Of a stretch of DNA of 53,610 bases, positions 15,983-23,116 are shown in pieces. Numbering within the stretch: the stretch's first letter is position 1; every line of letters starts with the position of its first letter. The stretch lies in contig LBZL01000002.1 in NCBI GenBank assembly GCA_000994705.1, positions 536 through 54,145 of the forward strand. The letters run 5' to 3'. This stretch comes from Candidatus Nomurabacteria bacterium GW2011_GWB1_40_7 (GTDB lineage: Bacteria; Patescibacteriota; Minisyncoccia; Phycocordibacterales; UBA9973). Both the position numbers and the translations under genes were made by a program. The notes below the pieces were generated by a model. That model searched no databases. It was not told the origin of the DNA and saw only the letters and a program-made list of their open reading frames with translations.

Positions 15983-16903
15983 TTATTTTTTACTGATAAT
16001 CTCAATCGCCTTACTGATAAGTGGAATTATGTCATTATAAATGCGAAGTTCTGGAATCGCAGAGAGCGGAAACCATCTTGCTCCATCTAGGCCACCTGAT
16101 TTTTCAAGCTCGAGTTCTTTGTCTTCGCTCTTAGCCAAAAAATAAACCACTTTTTTCAAGCTTTTTCCTTTCTCCGGATGTGAAGCGACATATTCATTCT
16201 CCCCCAATTTTTCTTCTATTTCAATATCCAGCCCGATTTCTTTTTTTATTGCCCTCTTCGTTCCATCCATTTCATTTTCTCCAGCTTCAATCTTTCCTTT
16301 AGAGAGTGTCCAATAACCGAAAACATCATGCACAAAAGCAAATAAAACTTCATCGTTTTTTTTCTTATAAACAAGAGCCCCGCCCAACATTTCAACTGGC
16401 AGTTTTGTGATATCTATAATTTCTTCTTGTTTTTTCTTTTTACTGATTTGTTCCTTGCCCGGTTCGCCTATCTCTTTATAAACAGCGCCGAGCACTCCAT
16501 TTACGAACTTGCCGGAATTTTCTCCACCGAAAGTTTTGGCCAGTTCTATGGCTTCGTTGATGGCAACTTTTGGAGGCACTTCTTTTCTGTCCCCAAAAAG
16601 CAACTCCGTTAATCCAATTCTCAAAATATTTCTATCAATTACCGAAATTTTATCTATCGGCCAGTCCGGCGCCGCTTTTTCAATGATCTCGTCAATCGTT
16701 ACGTGCTTCTTAAATATTTTTTCTAAAAGTGAAAACACAAAACCATCATCCTCGAAACCGGGAGCGAATTCTTTAATATTTCTTTTTAAAATTTCTTTAA
16801 CCTCTTCATCGTCGAGATTTTTTCTTTTCTTTTCCTCGGATTGAAAATCCCACTCGAAAAGCGTCTGGAGCACTATTGATCTTGAAAGGTGCCTATTTGC
16901 CAT
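15983..16903 (-). CDS. nusB: NusB transcription antitermination factor fused to a Nudix domain
   Basis: A 306-residue protein. Residues 1-145 are NusB: MANRHLSRSIVLQTLFEWDF at the start, PIDKISVIDRNILRIGLTEL near 82 and AINEAIELAKTFGGENSGKF near 115. NusB binds boxA RNA with S10 during rRNA transcription. After a lysine-rich linker (about 150-165), residues 170-306 form a Nudix domain with the box GKIEAGENEMDGTKRAIKKE. Against G-x5-E-x7-REUxEExGU the box reads RAIKKEIGL, so two metal-binding glutamates are replaced (by Ala and Lys), which questions catalysis. The gene lies between rpmF and rnc. A 117-base palindromic element fills the entire gap to rpmF and touches the ATG. Confidence 0.9.
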   Translation of the reverse strand: MANRHLSRSIVLQTLFEWDFQSEEKKRKNLDDEEVKEILKRNIKEFAPGFEDDGFVFSLLEKIFKKHVTIDEIIEKAAPDWPIDKISVIDRNILRIGLTELLFGDRKEVPPKVAINEAIELAKTFGGENSGKFVNGVLGAVYKEIGEPGKEQISKKKKQEEIIDITKLPVEMLGGALVYKKKNDEVLFAFVHDVFGYWTLSKGKIEAGENEMDGTKRAIKKEIGLDIEIEEKLGENEYVASHPEKGKSLKKVVYFLAKSEDKELELEKSGGLDGARWFPLSAIPELRIYNDIIPLISKAIEIISKK

Positions 16904-17020
16904 CCCGTTAGAGGCAGGTCGCGGTCTTTATTTTAAAAACCAAATCCTGCATTTCTATTAATTTTCTTTTGTTAAAAATCATCTTCAATTCACCCGTTTG
17001 CGACCGCGGCCTCTAACGGG
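16904..17020. repeat. start-abutting palindromic element, copy 1
   Basis: Left arm 16904-16926 begins CCCGTTAGAGGCAGG and ends GCGGTC; right arm 17002-17020 reads GACCGCGGCCTCTAACGGG. The arms pair over about 19 bases with a small indel, around a 75-base AT-rich centre. The element occupies the whole space between the rpmF stop codon and the nusB ATG, so it must be transcribed within this operon. The same arms recur at 26533-26645 and 42553-42665, and in short form inside gyrB. Confidence 0.85.
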
Positions 17021-17021
17021 A

Positions 17022-17252
17022 CTACTTGCCCTCTTCCGCTTTTTTTGCCTTTGCTTTCTTTTGCTTCTTTTCGGTCTTTTTTATCAAATCTAAAACTTTT
17101 TTACCACGATAAAATCCGCAAGCAGAGCAGACAGTGTGTCGTCTTTTTAAAGCTTTGCAATTCTCGCACTTAGAAAAACTCGTACTCTCCAATGCGTGGT
17201 GAGAACGGCGGTTTGCTGTATGCGATTTTGTATGTCTCATTCGTACTACCAT
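17022..17252 (-). CDS. rpmF: 50S ribosomal protein L32
   Basis: A 76-residue protein. The L32 core is MRHTKSHTANRRSHHAL at the start and a zinc-binding segment with CENCKALKRRHTVCSACGFY: two C-x2-C pairs (near residues 29-32 and 42-45), so it is the zinc-binding form. The C-terminal 20 residues are a lysine/glutamate-rich tail. The ATG at 17252 gives an MVVR extension before the canonical start, commonly annotated in related genomes; the internal ATG at 17240 is an alternative. It heads a minus-strand run with nusB-nudix and rnc. Confidence 0.94.
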   Translation of the reverse strand: MVVRMRHTKSHTANRRSHHALESTSFSKCENCKALKRRHTVCSACGFYRGKKVLDLIKKTEKKQKKAKAKKAEEGK

Positions 17253-17261
17253 AATGTTTCT

Positions 17262-17289
17262 ATCCTAGCATATTAAAGATGAAATGCAA
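17262..17289 (-). promoter_or_regulatory. promoter of rpmF
   Basis: On the minus strand TTGCAT (17289-17284), a 16-base spacer and TAGGAT (17267-17262) preceded by TGC. The -10 box is ten bases from the ATG at 17252, predicting a leader of only a few bases. Confidence 0.5.
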
Positions 17290-17298
17290 AATAAAACG

Positions 17299-17307
17299 TG
17301 ATATTAT
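17299..17307 (+). promoter_or_regulatory. extended -10 promoter of the thrS transcript
   Basis: TGATATTAT, a TGn extended -10 element, lies about 80 bases before the leader ORF at 17388 and just before the inverted repeats at 17319-17387. Transcription from here would carry both hairpins and the leader ORF into thrS. Confidence 0.4.
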
Positions 17308-17318
17308 GGAGATATACC

Positions 17319-17387
17319 TGTCCCGTACTAAATTTTTGATTACGGGACATAACGATAAACATTATTAGTTAAAATTTTAGTACTGGG
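17319..17387. repeat. inverted repeats abutting the thrS leader ORF
   Basis: Two overlapping foldings are visible. TGTCCCGTA (17319-17327) pairs perfectly with TACGGGACA (17341-17349). Alternatively CCCGTACTAAATTTT (17322-17336) pairs imperfectly with AAAATTTTAGTACTGGG (17371-17387), which directly touches the ATG at 17388. The GGG-ATG junction matches the start-abutting elements at nusB, the cupin, the pilin and ligA. The two foldings exclude each other, so a conformational switch is conceivable. Confidence 0.6.
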
Positions 17388-17510
17388 ATGGAAAACACGG
17401 ATAAATTGCACAATTTGAGACATTCTTTAGCACACCCCGAAGGAGATCAAAACGTCGAATGCACATTTTGCTCCCTACGGGGCAGGAAGTGCTTTTATAA
17501 TATTCAGTAA
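17388..17510 (+). CDS. 40-codon leader ORF copying the ThrRS N-terminus
   Basis: The frame from the ATG at 17388 to the stop at 17510 begins MENTDKLHNLRHSLAH. The real ThrRS begins MDNNNLHNLRHSLAH, so LHNLRHSLAH is shared exactly while at least seven codons differ only synonymously. The remaining residues (PEGDQ through CFYNIQ) have no ThrRS resemblance and are encoded by an inverted-repeat insertion (17435-17482). The stop lies five bases before the thrS ATG, an arrangement suited to translational coupling. It has only two threonine codons, so classical threonine attenuation is unlikely. It could be a real leader peptide, or the remnant of an earlier thrS start split by a palindrome. Confidence 0.5.
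   Translation: MENTDKLHNLRHSLAHPEGDQNVECTFCSLRGRKCFYNIQ
17435..17482. repeat. palindromic insertion inside the thrS leader ORF
   Basis: CCCCGAAGGAG (17435-17445) pairs with CTCCCTACGGGG (17471-17482) with small mismatches, and inside it CAAAA pairs with TTTTG, giving a 15-17 bp hairpin. It starts exactly where the leader ORF stops resembling ThrRS. Confidence 0.65.
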
Positions 17511-17515
17511 TCTAT

Positions 17516-19261
17516 ATGGATAATAACAATTTACACAACCTTAGACACTCCCTCGCTCACCTTTTGGCGGCCGCAGTTTTAGAGATTTACACTGATGCTA
17601 AAAATACTATTGGCCCTTCAATAGAAGATGGCTTTTATTATGACTTTGACTTCTCCTCCCCTATTTCTGACAAAGATTTACCCAAAATAGAAAAGAAAAT
17701 GCGCGAACTTCTCAAAACTTGGAAAGAATTTCAAAGTGAAGAAAAGACAGGAGAAGAATCGAAAAAATATTTTTCTGATAACCCTTACAAACTAGAAATT
17801 ATTAATGAAATCGTAGAAAAAGGTGAGAAAATTACTCTATACACTTGTGGCAACTTTACCGACCTCTGCCGAGGAGGACATTTGGAGAATCCGGCAAAAG
17901 AAATTGATTCGGGTTCCTTTAAGCTGGACCGCATCGCCGGCGCATATTGGCGCGGAAATGAAAAGAACAAAATGCTCACGCGTATTTATGGGCTCGCTTT
18001 TGAAACCAAAGAAGAATTGGAAGCTTACATCAAACAGCGCGAAGAAGCCCAAAAAAGAGACCACAAGAAACTTGGTAAGGAACTTGGACTATTCACTATT
18101 TCAGAGTTAGTCGGGAAAGGATTACCCATGCTAATGCCAAAAGGCAACATAATTAAAACAGAATTAGAAAATTTTATAAGAAAGGAAAAAGAAAAATTGG
18201 GCTATTCTTTTGTAACCATTCCACACATCGCACGAAAAGAATTATATATAAAAAGTGGTCACATGGGGAAATATGATGCCATGATGCCAACCATGACAGA
18301 TGAAAATGGTGAAGAGTTTGTGATGAAGGCGATGAATTGTCCGCACCATTTTGAAATATACAACGCCGAACCACACAGCTATCGTGACTTACCTTTGCGC
18401 ATCGCTGAAAATACTACTGTCTATCGCAATGAAAAAAGCGGAGAACTCGCCGGACTTTTGCGCGTTAAAAATTTAACTCAAGATGATACACATCATTTTA
18501 TAAGAGCGGACCAAATCGAAACTGAAATTGAAATGATCTTCGGCCTAATGCAAAGAGTTTATGCTCTGTTTAATTTTAATGATTATAAGGTAGAAATATC
18601 TGTCCGGGATCCAAAAAATAAAGAAAAATATTTCGGAAGCGACGAGGTCTGGGAAAAAGCCGAAGGGATTTTAATTAATTCCGCAAAAAAAATGGATTTG
18701 AAATACAGCGTGGAGGAGGGCGAAGCTGCTTTTTATGGACCTAAAATTGACATAAAAGTAAAAGATTCAATCGGCCGAGAATGGCAATTAACCACCGTTC
18801 AATTAGACTTTAATCAACCGGAAAATTTTGAAATGGATTACACAGGAGAAGATGGTAAAAAACATCGTGTGGTTGTTCTGCACGTTGCCATCTTTGGCTC
18901 TTTTGAAAGATTTATGGGGGTATTGATAGAACACTATGCCGGCGCCTTCCCTCTCTGGCTCTCGCCGGTGCAAGTGAAAGTGATTCCGGTACGCGAAAAT
19001 CATAATGAATATGCAAAAAAAGTTTTTGAATTGTTAAAAGAAAATGGTATTCGTGCAGAACTCGACGATGAAGATAAAAATCTCGGCGGAAAAGTCCGTG
19101 ATGCTAAAAATAACAAAATCCCTTATTGGGTAGTCATCGGTGATAAAGAGATTGAAGCAAACAAAATTACCCTAGAATCCCGCGATGCCGGCCAGCTCGG
19201 TCAAATTGGAAAAGAAGAGCTCGTGACAAAACTTTTGGGAGAAATTAGGAATAAAAAATAA
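17516..19261 (+). CDS. thrS: threonyl-tRNA synthetase (no TGS domain)
   Basis: A 581-residue class II synthetase that charges tRNA-Thr. It lacks the N-terminal TGS domain and begins directly with the editing domain, whose metal/catalytic residues appear in LRHSLAHLLAAAV (start), YYDFDF and the TLYTCGNFTDLCRGGH segment near 110-125. The catalytic core has motif 2 TVYRNEKSGEL (near 300), zinc ligands in VMKAMNCPHHFEIYN (near 265) and motif 3 VLHVAIFGSFERFMGVLIEH (near 445). A C-terminal anticodon-binding domain (about 480-581) follows. The 3' end is convergent with, and three bases from, the next gene. A leader ORF with the same first residues lies upstream. Confidence 0.96.
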   Translation: MDNNNLHNLRHSLAHLLAAAVLEIYTDAKNTIGPSIEDGFYYDFDFSSPISDKDLPKIEKKMRELLKTWKEFQSEEKTGEESKKYFSDNPYKLEIINEIVEKGEKITLYTCGNFTDLCRGGHLENPAKEIDSGSFKLDRIAGAYWRGNEKNKMLTRIYGLAFETKEELEAYIKQREEAQKRDHKKLGKELGLFTISELVGKGLPMLMPKGNIIKTELENFIRKEKEKLGYSFVTIPHIARKELYIKSGHMGKYDAMMPTMTDENGEEFVMKAMNCPHHFEIYNAEPHSYRDLPLRIAENTTVYRNEKSGELAGLLRVKNLTQDDTHHFIRADQIETEIEMIFGLMQRVYALFNFNDYKVEISVRDPKNKEKYFGSDEVWEKAEGILINSAKKMDLKYSVEEGEAAFYGPKIDIKVKDSIGREWQLTTVQLDFNQPENFEMDYTGEDGKKHRVVVLHVAIFGSFERFMGVLIEHYAGAFPLWLSPVQVKVIPVRENHNEYAKKVFELLKENGIRAELDDEDKNLGGKVRDAKNNKIPYWVVIGDKEIEANKITLESRDAGQLGQIGKEELVTKLLGEIRNKK

Positions 19262-19263
19262 TA

Positions 19264-19722
19264 TTATTCTAGATAAACTATCTCTATTCCGAATTCTTTG
19301 GCTTTTTTGTGTTCCCATTTTGAACCACTTGATGACTCCCAGTTAGGTATAAAATAATAGGTCGAAGCCATTTTTGACTCAATAATCGGTATATAAAAAT
19401 CATTTAGCATCTCTTTGAGAATTTTTTCTTTTGAAAATTTATTTTTCAAAATCTGCATAGGTATCTCAAAAGGCATCTGATCAAACACAACCAGCCCATT
19501 ATTTTGTAACTGCGTTATGGTGTTATTGAAAAGATCTAGATTTTTTTCAATAGACCCTGCGCCTCCAGTTGTAATTGGCCCACAAACCTGCACAAAAGGT
19601 TTTGGCATTCGATCTATTATACGTTTAGCTATATTATATAAGTCCTTCACTGACTCTACTTTTTCCAAATCTTTCCAATCCTTTTCTTCCCAGTATTTTT
19701 TTGTTTCTTTACTAAATTCCAT
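19264..19722 (-). CDS. nucleoside 2-deoxyribosyltransferase-like protein
   Basis: A 152-residue soluble protein starting at the ATG at 19722, directly after the gyrB stop; the longer frame would start at TTG. The pattern VCGPITTGGAGSIEKNLDLF near residue 45, a central QMPFEIP near 80 and SKMASTYYFIPNWESSSGSK near 120 followed by HKKAKEFGIEIVYL resembles the Rossmann-like nucleoside 2-deoxyribosyltransferase/DUF4406 fold, in which a GP-x-T loop and a late SxGS...E motif bind the nucleotide. Function is inferred only at fold level. Its proximity to gyrB suggests co-transcription without implying a functional link. Confidence 0.6.
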   Translation of the reverse strand: MEFSKETKKYWEEKDWKDLEKVESVKDLYNIAKRIIDRMPKPFVQVCGPITTGGAGSIEKNLDLFNNTITQLQNNGLVVFDQMPFEIPMQILKNKFSKEKILKEMLNDFYIPIIESKMASTYYFIPNWESSSGSKWEHKKAKEFGIEIVYLE

Positions 19723-19723
19723 T

Positions 19724-21844
19724 TTATATATCAATCTCGGCTAATTTGGCGTTAGATTGGATGAAAGATTTGCGAGGGGGAACTTCGGAACCCATGAGAA
19801 TATCAAAAATTTCATTGGCTTCTTCGGCGTCGCTGATGTCTACTCTTTTCAATACGCGGTGTGCTGGATCCATCGTTGTTTCCCAGAGTTCCTCCGGATT
19901 CATTTCTCCAAGACCTTTAAAACGTTGAATGTGAATTCTCGCCCCGTTAGAAGCAGACTTCTCCCCTGAAGTCTCAGCTTCTAATGGGGTTGTTTCGTCT
20001 CCTGTAGGTTGTTCGATTTCTTCTATTTCTTTTACATCAGCATTTTTACCAACAATTTTTAATTTTTCATCGTCTGTGTAAGCGTACAAAATTTCTTTAC
20101 CTTTTTTAATTTTATAAAGTGGCGGTTGAGCAATATAAATATACCCGGCATCAATAACCTCTCTAAAATATCGGTAGAAAAGAGTAAGCAAAAGTGTGCG
20201 AATGTGTGAACCGTCCACGTCGGCATCTGTCGCGATAATTATTTTATGATAACGCATTTTTTCTAAATCAAAAGTGTCCCCGATAGACGTGCCCATAGCG
20301 ATAACGAGAGATTTCACTTCTTTGGAAGCAAGCATTTTATCAATACGCGCACGTTCAACATTTAAAATCTTTCCGCGGAGTGGCAAAATCGCCTGCGTAC
20401 GGCGGTCACGTCCTTGTTTGGCCGAGCCTCCTGCCGAATCTCCTTCCACCAAGAACAATTCCGATTCAGAAGCATTTTTTGTTTGGCAATCTGCGAGCTT
20501 GCCGGGTAAAGTCATCCCTTCTAGCGCACCCTTTCGTAGCACAGAATCCTTCGCTGCCTTTGCAGCCTTACGAGCCTTAAGAGCGAGAATCGATTTGTTA
20601 ATTATACTTTTTGCTTCATCAGGATTTTCCTCCAAAAAGTTTGCAAAAGCTTCTCCAAAAACTGTGGCAACTGCACCCTGAGCTTCCATACTCCCTAACT
20701 TTCCTTTTGTTTGTCCTTCAAATTGTATTTCACGAAGTTTAACAGAAATAACTGCCGTTAACCCTTCCAAAACGTCATCTCCTGTGAATCCCCCTTCGGA
20801 CTCTTTCATCATTTCATTTTTCTTGCAGTAGGTGTTAAGGGTTCTCGTTAGTGCAGTTTTAAAACCAGTCACATGCGTTCCGCCTTCTTGGTTGTAAATG
20901 TTGTTAGCAAAAGGAAAAATTCTATCTACGATGTCATCTACGTATTGAAGGGCCACTTCAACGCCAACACCATCCAATTCTTTTTCAACGTAAAAAATAT
21001 TGCTTTGAATTGGCTTTTGAAATTTATTGTAATATTTTACAAGGGATATAAGTCCTCCTTCAAAATAAAAAGACACAGACGGAAGTTCTTCTTCCAGTTT
21101 TCTAAAATAGAAAACATCTTCTTCGTTTAATCCTTTTTTGCCTGCCTGCGCAGGCAGGTTGTCAAAATTTCGCGCATCAATTATTGAGATTCTTAACTTC
21201 TTTACCAAATATGCCTGCTGACGAATATGGTTCACAACCGTGTGCCAATCAAATTTTATATCACCGAAAATTTCTGTGTCTGGCTCAAAAGTGATAATTG
21301 TGCCGTGCAGTTTTGAAGCGCTAATTTTTTTCACGGCAGATTTTTTCTTGCCTTTAGAATATTCCTGCAAATATTTGCCCCCGTCCCGATAGACTTCCGC
21401 CTTGCAATAGACAGAAAGAGCATTCACCACTGATGCCCCTACTCCGTGCAAACCTCCAGAAACTTTGTATCCTTCCCCGCCAAATTTTCCTCCAGCGTGG
21501 AGTGTGGTCATGACAGTTTCCAGCGCAGAAACTTTTGTCTTTTTATGTATATCTACCGGAATACCTCGGCCATTGTCCGCCACTCGCACCTTATTTTCTG
21601 GCAAAAGGACAATTTCAATTTCGTCACAAAAACCACCCATAGCCTCATCGCGGGAATTATCAAAAATCTCCCAAACAAGGTGATGTAAGCCCTCAGGACC
21701 TGTGGTGCCAATATACATGCCTGGACGGCGCCTGACAGGCTCCAAGCCCTCTAAAACAGAAATGTCAGAGGCATCATAATGGTGCGCCCCGCCATAGGCG
21801 AGCAAGCTTTTCCCATCATTTTTTTTGGTTTCCTTTTTAGCCAT
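19724..21844 (-). CDS. gyrB: DNA gyrase subunit B
   Basis: A 706-residue type IIA topoisomerase ATPase subunit. Seen in order: GHKL ATPase motifs EIFDNSRDEAMGGF near residue 55 and DNGRGIPVD near 97, YKVSGGLHGVGASVVNALS near 128, the TOPRIM signature LFLVEGDSAGGSAKQGRDR near 460, PLRGKILNVERA near 490, DADVDGSHIRTLLLT near 540 and the C-terminal RFKGLGEMNPEELWETTMDP near 645. At roughly 60 residues longer than common GyrB, its excess includes an in-frame palindrome encoding EAETSGEKSASNGA before the GLGEMN motif (19942-19989) and a shorter palindrome encoding NLPAQAGK (21141-21158). A ParE assignment cannot be fully excluded without gyrA context. Confidence 0.94.
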   Translation of the reverse strand: MAKKETKKNDGKSLLAYGGAHHYDASDISVLEGLEPVRRRPGMYIGTTGPEGLHHLVWEIFDNSRDEAMGGFCDEIEIVLLPENKVRVADNGRGIPVDIHKKTKVSALETVMTTLHAGGKFGGEGYKVSGGLHGVGASVVNALSVYCKAEVYRDGGKYLQEYSKGKKKSAVKKISASKLHGTIITFEPDTEIFGDIKFDWHTVVNHIRQQAYLVKKLRISIIDARNFDNLPAQAGKKGLNEEDVFYFRKLEEELPSVSFYFEGGLISLVKYYNKFQKPIQSNIFYVEKELDGVGVEVALQYVDDIVDRIFPFANNIYNQEGGTHVTGFKTALTRTLNTYCKKNEMMKESEGGFTGDDVLEGLTAVISVKLREIQFEGQTKGKLGSMEAQGAVATVFGEAFANFLEENPDEAKSIINKSILALKARKAAKAAKDSVLRKGALEGMTLPGKLADCQTKNASESELFLVEGDSAGGSAKQGRDRRTQAILPLRGKILNVERARIDKMLASKEVKSLVIAMGTSIGDTFDLEKMRYHKIIIATDADVDGSHIRTLLLTLFYRYFREVIDAGYIYIAQPPLYKIKKGKEILYAYTDDEKLKIVGKNADVKEIEEIEQPTGDETTPLEAETSGEKSASNGARIHIQRFKGLGEMNPEELWETTMDPAHRVLKRVDISDAEEANEIFDILMGSEVPPRKSFIQSNAKLAEIDI
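19942..19989. repeat. in-frame palindromic element inside gyrB
   Basis: CCCCGTTAGAAGCAGACTTC (19942-19961) pairs with GAAGTCTCAGC then TTCTAATGGGG (19968-19989). The block from arm to arm is 48 bases, exactly 16 codons, so the frame is kept. The outer arm CCCGTTAGAAGCAG is the same as in the intergenic elements at 26533 and 42553. Confidence 0.85.
21141..21158. repeat. perfect 18-bp palindrome inside gyrB
   Basis: CCTGCCTGCGCAGGCAGG is its own reverse complement and codes for part of NLPAQAGKKG in GyrB. It lies between two conserved stretches of the ATPase/transducer region, as expected for a tolerated insertion in a surface loop. Confidence 0.6.
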
Positions 21845-21854
21845 GTATACAGAT

Positions 21855-21863
21855 ATTATAGCA
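21855..21863 (-). promoter_or_regulatory. extended -10 promoter of gyrB
   Basis: On the minus strand TGCTATAAT, a perfect TGn extended -10 element, ends 11 bases before the ATG at 21844, giving a leader of about four bases. It is divergent from the pheS-type promoter. Confidence 0.6.
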
Positions 21864-21904
21864 AAAAACTATTCAAAATACTAGTCTTTTTTCCCCAAAA
21901 AACC

Positions 21905-21933
21905 TTTACTTTTTGGTTATTTTTCTTTATATT
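21905..21933 (+). promoter_or_regulatory. promoter of the PheRS gene
   Basis: TTTACT (21905-21910), a 17-base spacer and TATATT (21928-21933). The ATG at 21940 is seven bases from the -10 box, so the mRNA should be leaderless. Confidence 0.5.
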
Positions 21934-21939
21934 GGATAA

Positions 21940-23079
21940 ATGCAAAATATCACAATAGACTCAAAAGAAGGGGCGACAATCAAAAGAGAATTGGACAATA
22001 AAAATGATACCTATTCTGAAAGATTAAAACGCTACTTAGGTATGCCGGACTTGTCCAGAACTCTAGGCAGTCCAATCAAGGAAATAGTGGACAGAATATT
22101 AGCTAACCAATATTTCAAGGATTTAGATATTATACAAATTCCGGAAATCGTTCCGGCTGATATTAGTTTTGATCTATTTGATTTTCCGATGGACCATCCG
22201 GCCAGAAGCAAGTCGGATACTTATTACCTTGATGACAAAAATATCTTGCGCACTCATACGACCGTAATGTGGTATTACTATTTGGACAACGAGGAAGTAA
22301 AAAAACGAATTGCGAAAAATAAACCGGTTGGTTGTTTCAGTTTTGGTAAAGTTTATCGCAAGGATGAAGTTGATAGAAAACACATGAATGTCTTTCATCA
22401 AATTGACGGCTGGTATTTGGCCCCGAAATCTCTTAAAACCATCGGTCGACAGGATTTGGAAGAGGCCTTGGGAAATATTGCCAAAGCCGTGTTCGGACCC
22501 AGCGTAAAATATCGCTTAAACAAAGACACCTTCCCCTATACGGACCCTTCACTTGAAATGGAAGTTGATATAAACGGCAATTGGGTGGAAGTGGTAGGTT
22601 GTGGCGTGGTAAAAGGAAGCGTCCTTGAAAAATTGGGGGTTGATTCGTCCAATTATACCGGGTGGGCTTTTGGATTCGGCCTGGAAAGACTTGCCATTGT
22701 CAGCATGGACTTGCCCGACATTCGCCTCCTTTGGAGCGAGAACGAAAGAGTGAAAAAACAATTGAAACTAGGCCAAAAATTCGTGGAAGTAAGCAAATAC
22801 CCGCCAATTGTCAGAGATATTTCTTTTGTGGTAAAAAATGATTTTATTCCGAATGATTATTTTGATTTTGTCAGAGAAACCGCTCCGGGATTAGTGGAAG
22901 AAGTGGAATTGCTTGATAAATATGAAAATGCCGAAAAATTTGGCGAAGGTAAGATAAGCTATGCTTTTCGCATCACCTATCGCTCGCTGGAGAGAACACT
23001 AACAAGCGCTGAAATTGACAAAATCCATAAGAATATTGAAGACATAACAACTAAAGTTTTTGGCGGAATGATTCGCTAG
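21940..23079 (+). CDS. pheS: single-chain phenylalanyl-tRNA synthetase, mitochondrial-like
   Basis: A 379-residue class II synthetase. The catalytic domain (about 30-275) has DFPMDHPARSKSDTYYL near 80, the LRTHTT motif near 105, motif-2-like GKVYRKDEVDRKHMNVFHQ near 135, the GCGVVKGSVLEKLG segment near 220 and motif 3 GWAFGFGLERLAI near 240. Residues about 285-379 form an FDX-ACB anticodon-binding domain: KYPPIVRDISFVV at its start and SYAFRITYRSLERTLTSAEI near its end. In ordinary bacterial PheRS this domain sits at the end of the beta subunit (PheT). Fusion to the alpha catalytic core is the layout of monomeric mitochondrial PheRS. No pheT is adjacent. It is a free-standing plus-strand gene, divergent from gyrB. 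Confidence 0.9.
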   Translation: MQNITIDSKEGATIKRELDNKNDTYSERLKRYLGMPDLSRTLGSPIKEIVDRILANQYFKDLDIIQIPEIVPADISFDLFDFPMDHPARSKSDTYYLDDKNILRTHTTVMWYYYLDNEEVKKRIAKNKPVGCFSFGKVYRKDEVDRKHMNVFHQIDGWYLAPKSLKTIGRQDLEEALGNIAKAVFGPSVKYRLNKDTFPYTDPSLEMEVDINGNWVEVVGCGVVKGSVLEKLGVDSSNYTGWAFGFGLERLAIVSMDLPDIRLLWSENERVKKQLKLGQKFVEVSKYPPIVRDISFVVKNDFIPNDYFDFVRETAPGLVEEVELLDKYENAEKFGEGKISYAFRITYRSLERTLTSAEIDKIHKNIEDITTKVFGGMIR

Positions 23080-23092
23080 AAAACTTAAAAGT

Positions 23093-23115
23093 GATAGATC
23101 GGCTATCTTGTTTTA
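23093..23115 (+). terminator. weak hairpin between convergent genes
   Basis: GATAG (23093-23097) pairs with CTATC (23103-23107) around a five-base loop, followed by TTGTTTT. The stem is short. It lies between the stop codons of the PheRS gene and the convergent helicase gene, so a modest bidirectional terminator is plausible. Confidence 0.3.
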
Positions 23116-23116
23116 A

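Noticed and set aside
17432-17510. Threonine attenuation or T-box control of thrS
   Set aside because: The leader ORF has only two separated threonine codons, no T-box specifier/antiterminator consensus is visible, and no U-run terminator lies between it and thrS.
19724-21844. Identification as ParE (topoisomerase IV)
   Set aside because: GyrB-type motifs and length are seen, but a definite split would need gyrA/parC context; GyrB is kept as the more economical call.
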